Shown in pieces: positions 1 to 6,441 of a DNA stretch of 12,130 nucleotides (the stretch's first letter is position 1; each line of letters starts with the position of its first letter). This DNA comes from Micrococcales bacterium (GTDB lineage: Bacteria > Actinomycetota > Actinomycetes > S36-B12 > UBA5976): NCBI GenBank assembly GCA_024640585.1, contig JAHEEQ010000003.1, positions 1 through 12,130 on the forward strand. Direction: 5' to 3'. The position numbers and the translations under genes are program-made. The notes under the pieces were generated by a model. It was not told where the DNA came from, did not search any database, and saw only the letters and a program-made list of their open reading frames with translations.

Positions 1-378
1 GGACGGTTTTGTTCGGCAGCGCAGAATGCAACCAGGGCAGATTTTGGTGGCGGCTTGCTGACTCGTTACAACGCGCAATTAATTATTCCGCGGGAAATCG
101 AAGTTGAAGTCGCAGTATTGAAAACACTTGCAAACCTTTATGTAATGCAACGCGAAGGTGCAAGCGAGATGCAAGCCGAACAACGTGGCTTGTTGACCGA
201 ATTAGCGGATGCGCTGCTAAGACGCGATGGGGTAGATCTCGAGCCATGGTTAGTGCCAAGCTGGAAAATAGCCGCAACTGATTCCCAAAAAATGCGCGTG
301 GTTATTGACCAAATTGCGAGCCTCACAGACACATCAGCGGTTAACTGGCACCAATTTCTCGTAACCAATCGCCCATAG
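1..378 (+). CDS. dgt: dGTPase-family protein, C-terminal part (5' end outside window)
   Basis: The reading frame is open from the first base to a TAG at 376-378, so this is the tail of a gene entering from the left. About 125 residues are visible. They contain GGGLLTRYNAQLIIPRE followed by VAVLKTLANLYVM, which resembles the C-terminal region of actinobacterial deoxyguanosinetriphosphate triphosphohydrolase-like proteins (HD superfamily, hydrolysing dGTP to deoxyguanosine and triphosphate). The catalytic HD residues would lie upstream and cannot be seen. The position 25 bases before dnaG supports the call, since dgt-dnaG is a common actinobacterial pair. Co-transcription with dnaG is likely but inferred. 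The family call rests on C-terminal similarity and context. Confidence 0.8.
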   Translation, partial: GRFCSAAQNATRADFGGGLLTRYNAQLIIPREIEVEVAVLKTLANLYVMQREGASEMQAEQRGLLTELADALLRRDGVDLEPWLVPSWKIAATDSQKMRVVIDQIASLTDTSAVNWHQFLVTNRP

Positions 379-403
379 GTCAATTCCAATTTAGGATGGG
401 CGA

Positions 404-2278
404 GTGAGTCGGGTACGCGAAGCAGATGTCAGTGCGGTTAAAGAACGTGCCCAAATTGAAGAGATTGTGCGCGATTACGTAAATCTCAAATCTGCTGGCG
501 GTGGTTCGCTAAAGGGTTTGTGCCCATTTCACGATGAGCGATCTCCATCCTTTCATGTCACACCTGCGCGTAATTTCTATCATTGTTTTGGTTGCCAAGA
601 AAGTGGCGACACAATTTCATTCTTGCGCAAAATTGAAAACTTAAGTTTCATAGAAGCAATTGAAAAACTTGCCAATAAATACAGCATGATTTTGCATTAC
701 GAAGAAACCACCCCGGAGCAAGATAAGCAGGCAGGACTCCGAACTCGATTAGTCGAAGCCCATCGGCAGGCCGCGCTTTTTTACCAACAACAACTTGGCA
801 CGCCTGATGCCGAAACTGGTCGACAGTTTCTTATAGGTCGCGGTTTCGACTCGAATGCAGCCAAACATTTTGGAGTTGGTTATGCACCAAAAGGTTGGGA
901 TGGACTTTTAAATCATTTGCGCGGATTAGGTTTTAAAGACGAAGAACTTCTTGCAGGTGGTTTGCTAAGTCAAGGTCAGCGTGGAACATATGACAGATTT
1001 CGTGGGCGTTTAGTTTGGCCGATTAGAGATCTTTCAGGAGATGTAGTTGGTTTTGGTGCGCGCAAACTTTATGACGATGATGATGGACCTAAATATTTAA
1101 ATACCCCAGAAACGCCAATTTACAAGAAGTCGAATGTGCTTTATGGATTGGATTTGGCTCGCAAAGACATTGCAAAAAAGCAACAAGTAGTTGTGGTTGA
1201 GGGGTACACAGATGTGATGGCTTGCCATTTAGCCGGGATACCGACTGCTGTTGCAACTTGTGGAACCGCATTTGGACAGGACCACATCAAAATTCTTCGC
1301 CGCTTGTTACTTGATTCGGAAAATGCAAATAGTGAAGTCGTATTTACTTTCGATGGTGATGCTGCAGGACGCAAGGCTGCGCTGCGCGCCTTTGAAGATG
1401 ATCAAAAGTTTGTCGCCAAAACTTTTGTTGCAGTAGAACCAAACGGACTAGACCCATGCGACCTGCGCATTCAAAGCGGGGATGAGGCGCTTAAACACTT
1501 AATTGAATCACGAGTGCCGATGTTTGAGTTTGCAATCAAATCAACTTTGAAAGAGCTTGACCTCAATACCGCTGAAGGTCGCGTAATTGGTTTAAATATT
1601 TGCGCACCGATTATTGGATCAATCAAAGACCCATCGTTAAAGCCTGAATACACCAGAATGCTTGCAGGCTGGCTGGGTATGGATATGAAAACGGTCGCTG
1701 ATGCGGTTGGGCGTTCAAATAAAAAATCGCGTATAGAAACTGAGCAAGCCGAAACAACTCAAGAACCTGTCCAAAACGCTATCGAAAATCCAGATCCTCG
1801 AAAAGTGGAACATAGAGTTGAACGCGAAGCTCTAAAGTCAGTTTTGCAAGAACCAACCATTGCAATGGATTGGTACGCAAGCGTTGAAGATCTGGCTTAC
1901 ACATTCTTGCCCTACCGTCAGATTCACCAATCAGTAGTTGCGCTGGCAAGCGAGATTTCTATTGCTGAAATCGAACCTGCAATTTGGGTGGAAAACCTTC
2001 TTAGGCGGATCGAAAATCCACAACTGAAAACTTTGGCGAGTTCTTTGATAGTTGAGCCAATAAACGCATCATCAACAGAGAGTTTAGAAAAGTTTGTAAC
2101 TGGCGTAATTGCCAGGTTGCAAGAGTTTGATGCTGCACGCAGAATTGCAGACATTAAAGGGCAACTGTTGCGCGAAGTTGAAGGCAGTGAGACCCACCAA
2201 GAGTTGTTCGGTCAGTTACTTGCCCTTGAGTCCACTCGTCGCACCTTGGCAGAGCATGCCCGCGGTCAGGGCACCTAA
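404..2278 (+). CDS. dnaG: DNA primase DnaG
   Basis: DnaG makes the RNA primers for chromosome replication, working with the replicative helicase. The 624-residue length is normal for the family. An N-terminal CHC2 zinc finger has C40, H43, C61 and C64. A basic RNA-polymerase-like segment (DRFRGRLVWPIRD) lies near residues 197-209. The TOPRIM catalytic core shows VVEGYTD with E266, FDGDAAG with D317 and D319, and DPCDL with D350 and D353, so all expected metal-binding acids are present. Residues from about 440 on form the variable helicase-interaction region. The start is GTG at 404, with an AGGA ribosome-binding site at 394-397 or so; the ATG at 396 is out of frame. It sits 25 bases after the dGTPase gene and is probably co-transcribed with it. 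Confidence 0.98.
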   Translation: MSRVREADVSAVKERAQIEEIVRDYVNLKSAGGGSLKGLCPFHDERSPSFHVTPARNFYHCFGCQESGDTISFLRKIENLSFIEAIEKLANKYSMILHYEETTPEQDKQAGLRTRLVEAHRQAALFYQQQLGTPDAETGRQFLIGRGFDSNAAKHFGVGYAPKGWDGLLNHLRGLGFKDEELLAGGLLSQGQRGTYDRFRGRLVWPIRDLSGDVVGFGARKLYDDDDGPKYLNTPETPIYKKSNVLYGLDLARKDIAKKQQVVVVEGYTDVMACHLAGIPTAVATCGTAFGQDHIKILRRLLLDSENANSEVVFTFDGDAAGRKAALRAFEDDQKFVAKTFVAVEPNGLDPCDLRIQSGDEALKHLIESRVPMFEFAIKSTLKELDLNTAEGRVIGLNICAPIIGSIKDPSLKPEYTRMLAGWLGMDMKTVADAVGRSNKKSRIETEQAETTQEPVQNAIENPDPRKVEHRVEREALKSVLQEPTIAMDWYASVEDLAYTFLPYRQIHQSVVALASEISIAEIEPAIWVENLLRRIENPQLKTLASSLIVEPINASSTESLEKFVTGVIARLQEFDAARRIADIKGQLLREVEGSETHQELFGQLLALESTRRTLAEHARGQGT

Positions 2279-2284
2279 GACTCT

Positions 2285-2310
2285 CAAGTTTGAAGTCATC
2301 TTCGGGCTTG
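2285..2310 (+). terminator. possible intrinsic terminator of dnaG
   Basis: CAAGTTTGAAG at 2285-2295 and CTTCGGGCTTG at 2300-2310 can pair over 11 bp around a TCAT loop. Three of the pairs are G-U, so the hairpin forms only in RNA copied from the + strand, which agrees with the direction of dnaG. The following tract (CTATTGTT) is only moderately U-rich. An overlapping alternative pairs CGGGC 2303-2307 with GCCCG 2320-2324. Termination here is inferred. Confidence 0.4.
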
Positions 2311-2344
2311 CTATTGTTCGCCCGCTTGTGAGTAAGCCTCACAT

Positions 2345-2420
2345 TCCCCTGTAGCTCAATTGGCAGAGCTCCCGACTGTTAATCGGGCGGTTATTGGTTC
2401 GAGTCCAATCGGGGGAGCCA
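2345..2420 (+). tRNA. tRNA-Asn (anticodon GTT)
   Basis: A full 76-nt cloverleaf can be drawn. The acceptor stem is TCCCCTG (2345-2351) with CGGGGGA (2410-2416), including one G-U pair. The D arm is GCTC/GAGC, and the anticodon stem is CCCGA/TCGGG around loop CTGTTAA, with anticodon GTT at 2378-2380. The variable loop has five bases, and the T arm is ATTGG/CCAAT around TTCGAGT. The 3' CCA (2418-2420) is encoded. It reads AAC and AAU codons. A short inverted repeat, GTGAG/CTCAC at 2328-2342, lies just upstream. No convincing promoter of its own was found, so it may come from dnaG read-through or a weak local promoter. Confidence 0.97.
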
Positions 2421-2445
2421 AAATCACTCTCATATCTGCTTCAGT

Positions 2446-2475
2446 TTGGATAGTAACTGCCGACTTTGGCACAAT
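2446..2475 (+). promoter_or_regulatory. candidate rpsP operon promoter
   Basis: TTGGAT (2446-2451) and CACAAT (2470-2475) are separated by 18 bases and resemble -35 and -10 boxes of a housekeeping sigma factor. The predicted transcript would start near 2482, about 110 bases before rpsP. The -10 context (TTGGCACAATACGC) closely resembles the one in front of rplS (TTGGCACTTTCGC), which raises confidence in both. No start site is known from the sequence alone. Confidence 0.45.
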
Positions 2476-2483
2476 ACGCGCCT

Positions 2484-2512
2484 GCCGAGGTGGTCCCTCT
2501 ACCCGCCACGGT
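2484..2512 (+). promoter_or_regulatory. 5'-terminal hairpin of the rpsP leader
   Basis: CCG (2485-2487), one A, then GGTGG (2489-2493) can pair with CCGCC (2503-2507), one A, then CGG (2509-2511). This gives eight pairs with an A-A mismatch and a nine-base loop, TCCCTCTAC. It would sit at the very 5' end of the predicted rpsP transcript. The GCCTGCCG entering it (2480-2487) recurs at the 5' end of the rplS leader. It could be an autoregulatory or stability element; the function is inferred. Confidence 0.4.
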
Positions 2513-2594
2513 TGACCCCTTGAAGCACATAGGTCTTGCCCCACATGAACTATGAGTTTCGTCCGTCAACAACAAGTACAGGAGAACCACTTTC

Positions 2595-3128
2595 GTGGCT
2601 GTAAAAATCAAGCTCAAGCGTTTGGGCAAAATTCGCAATCCTCAATACCGCATCGTCGTTGCTGATTCACGCACCGCACGTAACGGCCGTTCTATTGAAG
2701 AGATTGGTTTGTACCATCCGAAAGAAGAACCATCACGTATCGAAATCAATTCAGAACGTGCTCAGCACTGGCTCAAAGTTGGAGCTCTTCCAACAGAAGC
2801 TGTTGAAGTTCTTCTAAAGATCACAGGTGACTGGCAAAAATTTAAAGACTTGCCAGGCAAAGAGGGAACTTTGAAAGTTGCACCAGCAAAAACTGACAAG
2901 CGCGCGATCTTCGCTGCTGCTGTCAGTGACGCTGCAGTTGCAAAAGAAGAAGAAGCTAAGGCTCCAAAGCCAAAGGTTGAAAAAGTTGTGAAAGCTGCAA
3001 AGGTTGAAGAAGCAGTAGTAGAAACACCTGCCGAAGAGCCAGTTGTTGAAGCTGTCGAAGAAGTTGCAACCGAAACTCCAGCAGAAGCTGTAGTTGAAGA
3101 AACAACTGAAACACCTGCGGAAGGCTAA
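2595..3128 (+). CDS. rpsP: 30S ribosomal protein bS16 with long acidic tail
   Basis: S16 is an assembly protein of the small ribosomal subunit. The conserved domain covers about residues 1-85: [39 protein letters not shown], then a W80-containing segment. At 177 residues it is about twice the length of the E. coli protein. The extra part (about 86-177) is a low-complexity Ala/Glu/Val/Lys tail with ETPAE at 143-147, 160-164 and 172-176. Long S16 tails are known in actinobacteria, though this one is large. The start is GTG at 2595, with AGGAGA at 2580-2585. It is the first gene of the rpsP-khpA-rimM-trmD operon. Confidence 0.97.
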   Translation: MAVKIKLKRLGKIRNPQYRIVVADSRTARNGRSIEEIGLYHPKEEPSRIEINSERAQHWLKVGALPTEAVEVLLKITGDWQKFKDLPGKEGTLKVAPAKTDKRAIFAAAVSDAAVAKEEEAKAPKPKVEKVVKAAKVEEAVVETPAEEPVVEAVEEVATETPAEAVVEETTETPAEG

Positions 3129-3131
3129 AAA

Positions 3132-3410
3132 ATGCTTGAGGATGCTCTAGAGCACCTCATCCGCGGAATCGTGGATCACCCAGACGATGTTGTAGTTCGA
3201 GTTCGCCAGAACCGTTCTAATCGTGATTCCCGCGGCGGAGGAAAATTCAATCGCGACATGAAACTTTTTGAAGTTACAGTCAACCCAGAAGATCTAGGTC
3301 GTGTTATTGGCCGCAATGGTCGTACCGCGACTGCACTTCGCACAGTTATGGCAGCCCTCAACGGTGCTCGCAGTGTGCGAATTGATTTTCTGGATGCAAA
3401 CGAGCAATAA
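3132..3410 (+). CDS. khpA: KH-domain RNA-binding protein (KhpA-like)
   Basis: This small single-KH protein lies between rpsP and rimM, its standard position in Gram-positive bacteria. The N-terminus (LEDALEHLIRGIVDHPDDV) and the core VIGRNGRTATALRT, with the GxxG loop at residues 60-63, fit the family. KhpA proteins bind RNA; in some firmicutes they pair with KhpB and affect cell division. Whether that holds here is unknown. At 92 residues it is longer than typical members because of an Arg/Asn/Gly-rich insertion at about 25-43 between the first strand and the GxxG segment. The ATG at 3132 is preceded by GGAAGG (3119-3124) inside the end of rpsP, three bases after its stop, which suggests translational coupling. 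Confidence 0.93.
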   Translation: MLEDALEHLIRGIVDHPDDVVVRVRQNRSNRDSRGGGKFNRDMKLFEVTVNPEDLGRVIGRNGRTATALRTVMAALNGARSVRIDFLDANEQ

Positions 3411-3935
3411 ATGGCAACCAGCCGTGTTGTTGTCGGACGACTTGGGCGTCCGCATGGAATACGTGGCGAAGTTACTGTAGAAATTAGAACTGATGAACCG
3501 GAATTGCGTTTCGCGCCCGGTTCATCAGTTTTTTTATCTTCCGGAAAATCTGCAGCTATCGAAAACATTCGCTGGCATCAAAATCTTTTACTTGTGAAGT
3601 TTGCTGGCATAAAAGATCGAAACGATAGTGAGACGTTGCGTGGGCAACTTGTCGAAGTTGAAGTAGATGATTTGGATTTACCTGAAGATGAAGATGAGTT
3701 TTATGACCGGCAGCTTGTCGGACTAAGAGTTTTGGAAAACGAAGCTCAAGTCGGATTGATTGAAGATGTCTTGCATTTGCCAGGACATGATCTTCTCAGT
3801 ATCAGACTCAAAGATGGCCGAGAGATGTTGTTGCCATTTGTTGAAGAGTTCGTTCCAGAAATTGATTTAGAAAGTAGCACAATCCACATTACGCCACCAC
3901 AAGGCTTGATGGAGGTTGAATCAAATGAAAATTGA
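3411..3935 (+). CDS. rimM: 16S rRNA processing protein RimM
   Basis: RimM helps mature the 30S head domain and binds S19. The N-terminal RimM domain shows [18 protein letters not shown] and [13 protein letters not shown] (residues 26-38). The C-terminal PRC-barrel begins near [10 protein letters not shown] (96-105) and runs to the end of the 174-residue protein. The ATG directly abuts the khpA stop (3408-3410) and no strong ribosome-binding site precedes it, so initiation probably depends on coupling to khpA. Its end overlaps trmD by 11 bases. The stretch encoding residues 26-42 forms a terminator-like inverted repeat, described separately. Confidence 0.96.
   Translation: MATSRVVVGRLGRPHGIRGEVTVEIRTDEPELRFAPGSSVFLSSGKSAAIENIRWHQNLLLVKFAGIKDRNDSETLRGQLVEVEVDDLDLPEDEDEFYDRQLVGLRVLENEAQVGLIEDVLHLPGHDLLSIRLKDGREMLLPFVEEFVPEIDLESSTIHITPPQGLMEVESNEN
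3488..3535 (+). terminator. terminator-like hairpin inside rimM
   Basis: Positions 3488-3501 and 3517-3530 are perfectly complementary over 14 bp (the core CTGATGAACCGG pairs with CCGGTTCATCAG), with a 15-base loop. The right arm merges into seven T residues at 3529-3535. This has the full shape of an intrinsic terminator, but it lies about 80 bases into the rimM coding region. Because the peptide there (TDEPE...PGSS) is conserved in RimM, the complementarity depends on synonymous codon choice. A likely role is to terminate transcripts when rimM is poorly translated, lowering rimM-trmD output relative to rpsP-khpA. That role is inferred. Confidence 0.6.
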
Positions 3936-4617
3936 TGTGGTCTCGATTTTTCCTGATTACTTGTCACCGCTAAAGCTTTCGCTAGTTGGCAAAGCAATAA
4001 ATGATGGACTTCTCGAATTAGGTGTGCATGATTTGCGGAGCGTCACAACCGATAAACATCAGACTGTCGATGACTCTCCATATGGCGGCGGACCTGGAAT
4101 GGTTATGAAGCCAGAACCATGGGGTGAATTGCTCGATCAATTAATTGATGATGATTGTGTCTTAGTAGTACCTACACCAAGCGGGCAGCGATTTACCCAA
4201 ACAGTTGCAACCGAACTTTCAAAAGAAAATCATTTAGTTTTTGCCTGCGGAAGATATGAAGGAATTGATTCGCGTGTAACGGCTCACTATGCAACTCGAA
4301 TTCGAGTGCGCGAAGTTTCGATTGGTGATTATGTGCTAGCAGGTGGAGAAGCAGCAGTCTTGGTGATGGTGGAAGCCATAGCGCGATTAATACCAGGGGT
4401 GCTTGGAAATGCTGAATCTGCAGTAGACGACTCATTCGCAGTTGGTGAAATGGCAAATTTGCTCGAAGGACCGGTCTATACAAAACCGCCGGTGTGGCGA
4501 GATCTTGAGGTGCCAGAGGTGTTGCGGGGCGGAAATCATGCGGCTATTGCAGCCTGGCGTAAGGCTCAGGCTGAGGCAAGAACTACCCAATATCGTCCCG
4601 ATTTACTCACAGATTGA
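3925..4617 (+). CDS. trmD: tRNA (guanine-N1)-methyltransferase TrmD
   Basis: TrmD methylates G37 of tRNAs with S-adenosylmethionine, preventing +1 frameshifts. The 230-residue protein carries [12 protein letters not shown] (50-61), GRYEGID (109-115) and [11 protein letters not shown] (132-142), the SPOUT trefoil-knot motifs. It also has the DDSF acidic site (168-171) and a C-terminal YTKPP...[13 protein letters not shown] segment. I chose ATG at 3925 because GGAGG (3911-3915) lies nine bases upstream; an in-frame TTG at 3916 touches that site and is unlikely. It overlaps the end of rimM by 11 bases, so translation is probably coupled. Confidence 0.97.
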   Translation: MKIDVVSIFPDYLSPLKLSLVGKAINDGLLELGVHDLRSVTTDKHQTVDDSPYGGGPGMVMKPEPWGELLDQLIDDDCVLVVPTPSGQRFTQTVATELSKENHLVFACGRYEGIDSRVTAHYATRIRVREVSIGDYVLAGGEAAVLVMVEAIARLIPGVLGNAESAVDDSFAVGEMANLLEGPVYTKPPVWRDLEVPEVLRGGNHAAIAAWRKAQAEARTTQYRPDLLTD

Positions 4618-4644
4618 GAGCGATTTTTAAAAACTAGCCTGGCT

Positions 4645-4674
4645 CTGACAAACTTCGCCCCTGCTTGGCACTTT
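4645..4674 (+). promoter_or_regulatory. candidate rplS promoter
   Basis: CTGACA (4645-4650) and CACTTT (4669-4674) are 18 bases apart. The -10 neighbourhood aligns with that of the rpsP promoter (TTGGCAC, then two A/T bases, T, then CGC). The predicted start near 4681 would put a hairpin at the 5' end of the message. A second possibility is TTGAGA (4614-4619) with TAGCCT (4635-4640), but its spacer of 15 bases is short. Confidence 0.4.
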
Positions 4675-4678
4675 CGCA

Positions 4679-4710
4679 CCAAGCCTGCCGTAGAGGGTAG
4701 GTGCACTTGG
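4679..4710 (+). promoter_or_regulatory. leader hairpin upstream of rplS
   Basis: CCTGCC (4684-4689) pairs with GGTAGG (4696-4701) around GTAGAG, and the flanking CCAAG (4679-4683) can pair with CTTGG (4706-4710). The same CCAAGC can instead pair with GCTTGG (4663-4668), so if transcription starts further upstream the two structures exclude each other. It contains GCCTGCCG (4683-4690), identical to 2480-2487 in the rpsP leader. Regulation by L19 or another factor is inferred only. Confidence 0.4.
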
Positions 4711-4774
4711 AAGAGTCAACAACCAAACACCTAAATCCGATGACCGTTCTGCGGCGATTATCGAGGAGAGCAAA

Positions 4775-5125
4775 ATGCAAACTCTTGACCATGTAACTGA
4801 AGGTGCTATTCGCACCGACCATCCGGATTTCCGTACTGGTGATACTTTGAAAGTTCACGTACGAGTTATCGAAGGTAACCGCTCACGTATCCAGGTCTTC
4901 CAAGGAATCGTCATTGGCCGTCAAGGCGGTGGCATTGGTGAGACCTACACCGTACGCAAAGTTTCTTTCGGTGTTGGTGTTGAACGTAAGTTCCCACTTC
5001 ACACCCCAATGGTTGAAAAGATTGAATTGGTTAGCCGAGGCGATGTTCGTCGTGCGAAGTTGTACTACTTGCGCGAACTACGCGGTAAGAAAGCCAAAAT
5101 CAAGGAACTTCGCGACAACGCGTAA
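4775..5125 (+). CDS. rplS: 50S ribosomal protein bL19
   Basis: L19 lies at the interface between the two ribosomal subunits. The 116-residue length is normal. Family segments include [52 protein letters not shown] and the basic end [20 protein letters not shown]. The ATG at 4775 has a strong GAGGAGAG ribosome-binding site at 4763-4770. A 157-base spacer with its own promoter-like sequence separates it from trmD, so it can be expressed apart from rimM-trmD. A strong terminator follows at 5149-5182. Confidence 0.98.
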   Translation: MQTLDHVTEGAIRTDHPDFRTGDTLKVHVRVIEGNRSRIQVFQGIVIGRQGGGIGETYTVRKVSFGVGVERKFPLHTPMVEKIELVSRGDVRRAKLYYLRELRGKKAKIKELRDNA

Positions 5126-5132
5126 AAAACTT

Positions 5133-5699
5133 ATGACCCTGAAGTCGTCAAAAGACCGCACCTCGGTGCGGTCTTTTGGTTTATGGAAATTCGCAGTGGC
5201 TGGTGTTTTGCTGGCGGTGCTTTTGCGACTTGTTTTCTTTGCAACTTATACCGTTACATCAAGTTCAATGTCACCCACAATTTCCACTGGCGACCACATC
5301 CTTATCCATCAGATTGCTAAATATTTCGCGCCCAATCGTGGAGACGTCGTTGTGATAGATGGAATTGATAGCTTTTCTGCTACCCATAAAGATTTTGTGA
5401 AACGTGTAATTGCAATCGGTGGAGATCACATTAAATGCTGTGATTCAAAAGGTCTTTTGGTGCTAAATGGCAAACCACTAGTTGAGCCATATTTGCATGG
5501 ACAAAATTCCAGCGAAACACCATTTGACGTTCAAGTGCCATTAGGCAGAATTTGGGTGATGGGAGACAACCGCAAACATTCCTCTGACAGTCGAGACATA
5601 CTTGGCATGCCTGGAGGTGGCACGATTGCCGAAGATAAAGTCTTGGGTCGCGTGGTTGGCATCTATTGGCCAACTGCGAGAATAGCCCAAGTTGATTAG
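5133..5699 (+). CDS. lepB: type I signal peptidase (first of a tandem pair)
   Basis: This membrane serine/lysine peptidase cleaves signal peptides from exported proteins on the outer face of the membrane. From ATG 5133 it has 188 residues: a short basic cytoplasmic tail, one transmembrane segment (about 19-39), the catalytic Ser45 in SSSMSPT, the general base Lys90 in FVKRVIAIGGD, and GDNRKHSSDSR (144-154). Paired Cys (102-103) follow GDHIK, as in other actinobacterial LepB proteins. The start is uncertain. The frame is open far upstream through rplS, but ATG 5133 lies seven bases after the rplS stop. It lacks a clear ribosome-binding site, and the rplS terminator lies within codons 6-16. GTG 5166 or GTG 5196 are alternatives; LWK at 17-19, typical before the membrane helix, argues against 5196. 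Confidence 0.93.
   Translation: MTLKSSKDRTSVRSFGLWKFAVAGVLLAVLLRLVFFATYTVTSSSMSPTISTGDHILIHQIAKYFAPNRGDVVVIDGIDSFSATHKDFVKRVIAIGGDHIKCCDSKGLLVLNGKPLVEPYLHGQNSSETPFDVQVPLGRIWVMGDNRKHSSDSRDILGMPGGGTIAEDKVLGRVVGIYWPTARIAQVD
5149..5182 (+). terminator. intrinsic terminator after rplS, overlapping lepB start
   Basis: AAAAGACCGCAC (5150-5161) pairs perfectly with GTGCGGTCTTTT (5166-5177) around CTCG. An outer C5149-G5178 pair makes 13 bp. The right arm ends in four T, then GG and three more T. It begins 24 bases after the rplS stop, the expected place for the L19 terminator. The A-run on the left arm could allow some activity in the reverse direction too. It lies inside the most likely lepB coding region, so lepB expression would depend on read-through or an undetected promoter. 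Confidence 0.85.
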
Positions 5700-5707
5700 G
5701 AGTCTTT

Positions 5708-6439
5708 GTGGTTGAAAATAATTTGGGAGAGAATCTCGAAAACTCAACCGACCCTAAAAACTCAAAGAAGCCGCCGAAGGCTGAAGGCGTTTTGGCATGG
5801 ATTAAAGAAACTTCCTTCATCTTGATCACGGCAATTACGCTTTCGGTGCTGTTGCGAACCTTCATTTTTCAAGCCTTTTTCGTACCAAGTGAATCAATGG
5901 TCGGAACCCTCTTGAAAGATGATCGAATTATTGCTTCCAAATTGAGTTACACATTTGGCGAAATTCATCGCGGTGACATTGTCGTTTTTGCAGATCCAGG
6001 CGATTGGTTGCCAACTCCGCGTCCTGAAACTGGGGTGAAAGCGAACCTCACGAAACTTTTTACATGGATTGGAATCTTGCCAGCTAACTCAGGTAGCGAT
6101 TTGGTCAAGCGTGTGATTGGTTTGCCAGGAGATCATGTGCAATGTTGCACAAATAAACACATTGTGATCAATGGCTATGAGCTTAAGAATGAGTCCTACA
6201 CTCGCGGCGATAGCGATCAGATTAAGTTCGACATTATTGTTCCGAAAGACCGTCTTTTTGTCATGGGTGACAATCGACAGTATTCAAGCGACTCCAGATT
6301 TCATTTAGGTGCCCAAAGCGGAACAATTCCAATTGAAAATGTGGTTGGTCAAGTTGTTTCAGTAGTTTGGCCGCTTGATCGGTTTGGCACAATGATTGCA
6401 CCGAGTGAGTTAAGTAAAGTTCCGAATAACGATAATTAG
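5708..6439 (+). CDS. lepB: type I signal peptidase (second of a tandem pair)
   Basis: This is a second S26 signal peptidase of 243 residues. It has a longer polar cytoplasmic tail (1-28), a transmembrane segment (about 34-58), catalytic Ser63 in SESMVGT, Lys134 in LVKRVIGLPGD, and GDNRQYSSDSR (187-197). An insertion relative to the first copy (about 98-130, with a hydrophobic KLFTWIGIL) lies before the catalytic Lys. Paired Cys (146-147) match those of the first copy. The start is GTG at 5708 with AGGAG at 5698-5702, which overlaps the stop of the first gene. The two genes are eight bases apart and probably co-translated. The copies differ widely, so this is an old duplication, possibly with divided substrate ranges. 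Confidence 0.95.
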   Translation: MVENNLGENLENSTDPKNSKKPPKAEGVLAWIKETSFILITAITLSVLLRTFIFQAFFVPSESMVGTLLKDDRIIASKLSYTFGEIHRGDIVVFADPGDWLPTPRPETGVKANLTKLFTWIGILPANSGSDLVKRVIGLPGDHVQCCTNKHIVINGYELKNESYTRGDSDQIKFDIIVPKDRLFVMGDNRQYSSDSRFHLGAQSGTIPIENVVGQVVSVVWPLDRFGTMIAPSELSKVPNNDN

Positions 6440-6441
6440 TT

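Noticed and set aside
1403..1427. 9-bp AT-rich hairpin CAAAAGTTT/AAACTTTTG inside dnaG
   Set aside because: Stems of this length with short loops are expected about once by chance here, and no T-run follows.
2465..2480. TGGCAC resembling a sigma-54 -24 box before rpsP and rplS
   Set aside because: The matching -12 element is missing, and sigma-54 is generally absent from actinobacteria. The shared sequence is better read as part of a housekeeping promoter region.
4294..4307. 14-bp perfect palindrome ACTCGAATTCGAGT inside trmD
   Set aside because: Nearly one such palindrome is expected by chance in a window this size, and it lies mid-gene with no regulatory context.
4614..4640. TTGAGA/TAGCCT as the rplS promoter
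   Set aside because: The spacer is only 15 bases, and the downstream pair at 4645-4674 aligns with the rpsP promoter. It is kept only as an alternative.
4914..5132. In-frame upstream extension of the first signal peptidase, overlapping rplS
   Set aside because: The frame is open, but the residues are an out-of-frame reading of rplS with no signal peptidase similarity. ATG 5133 gives a normal N-terminus.
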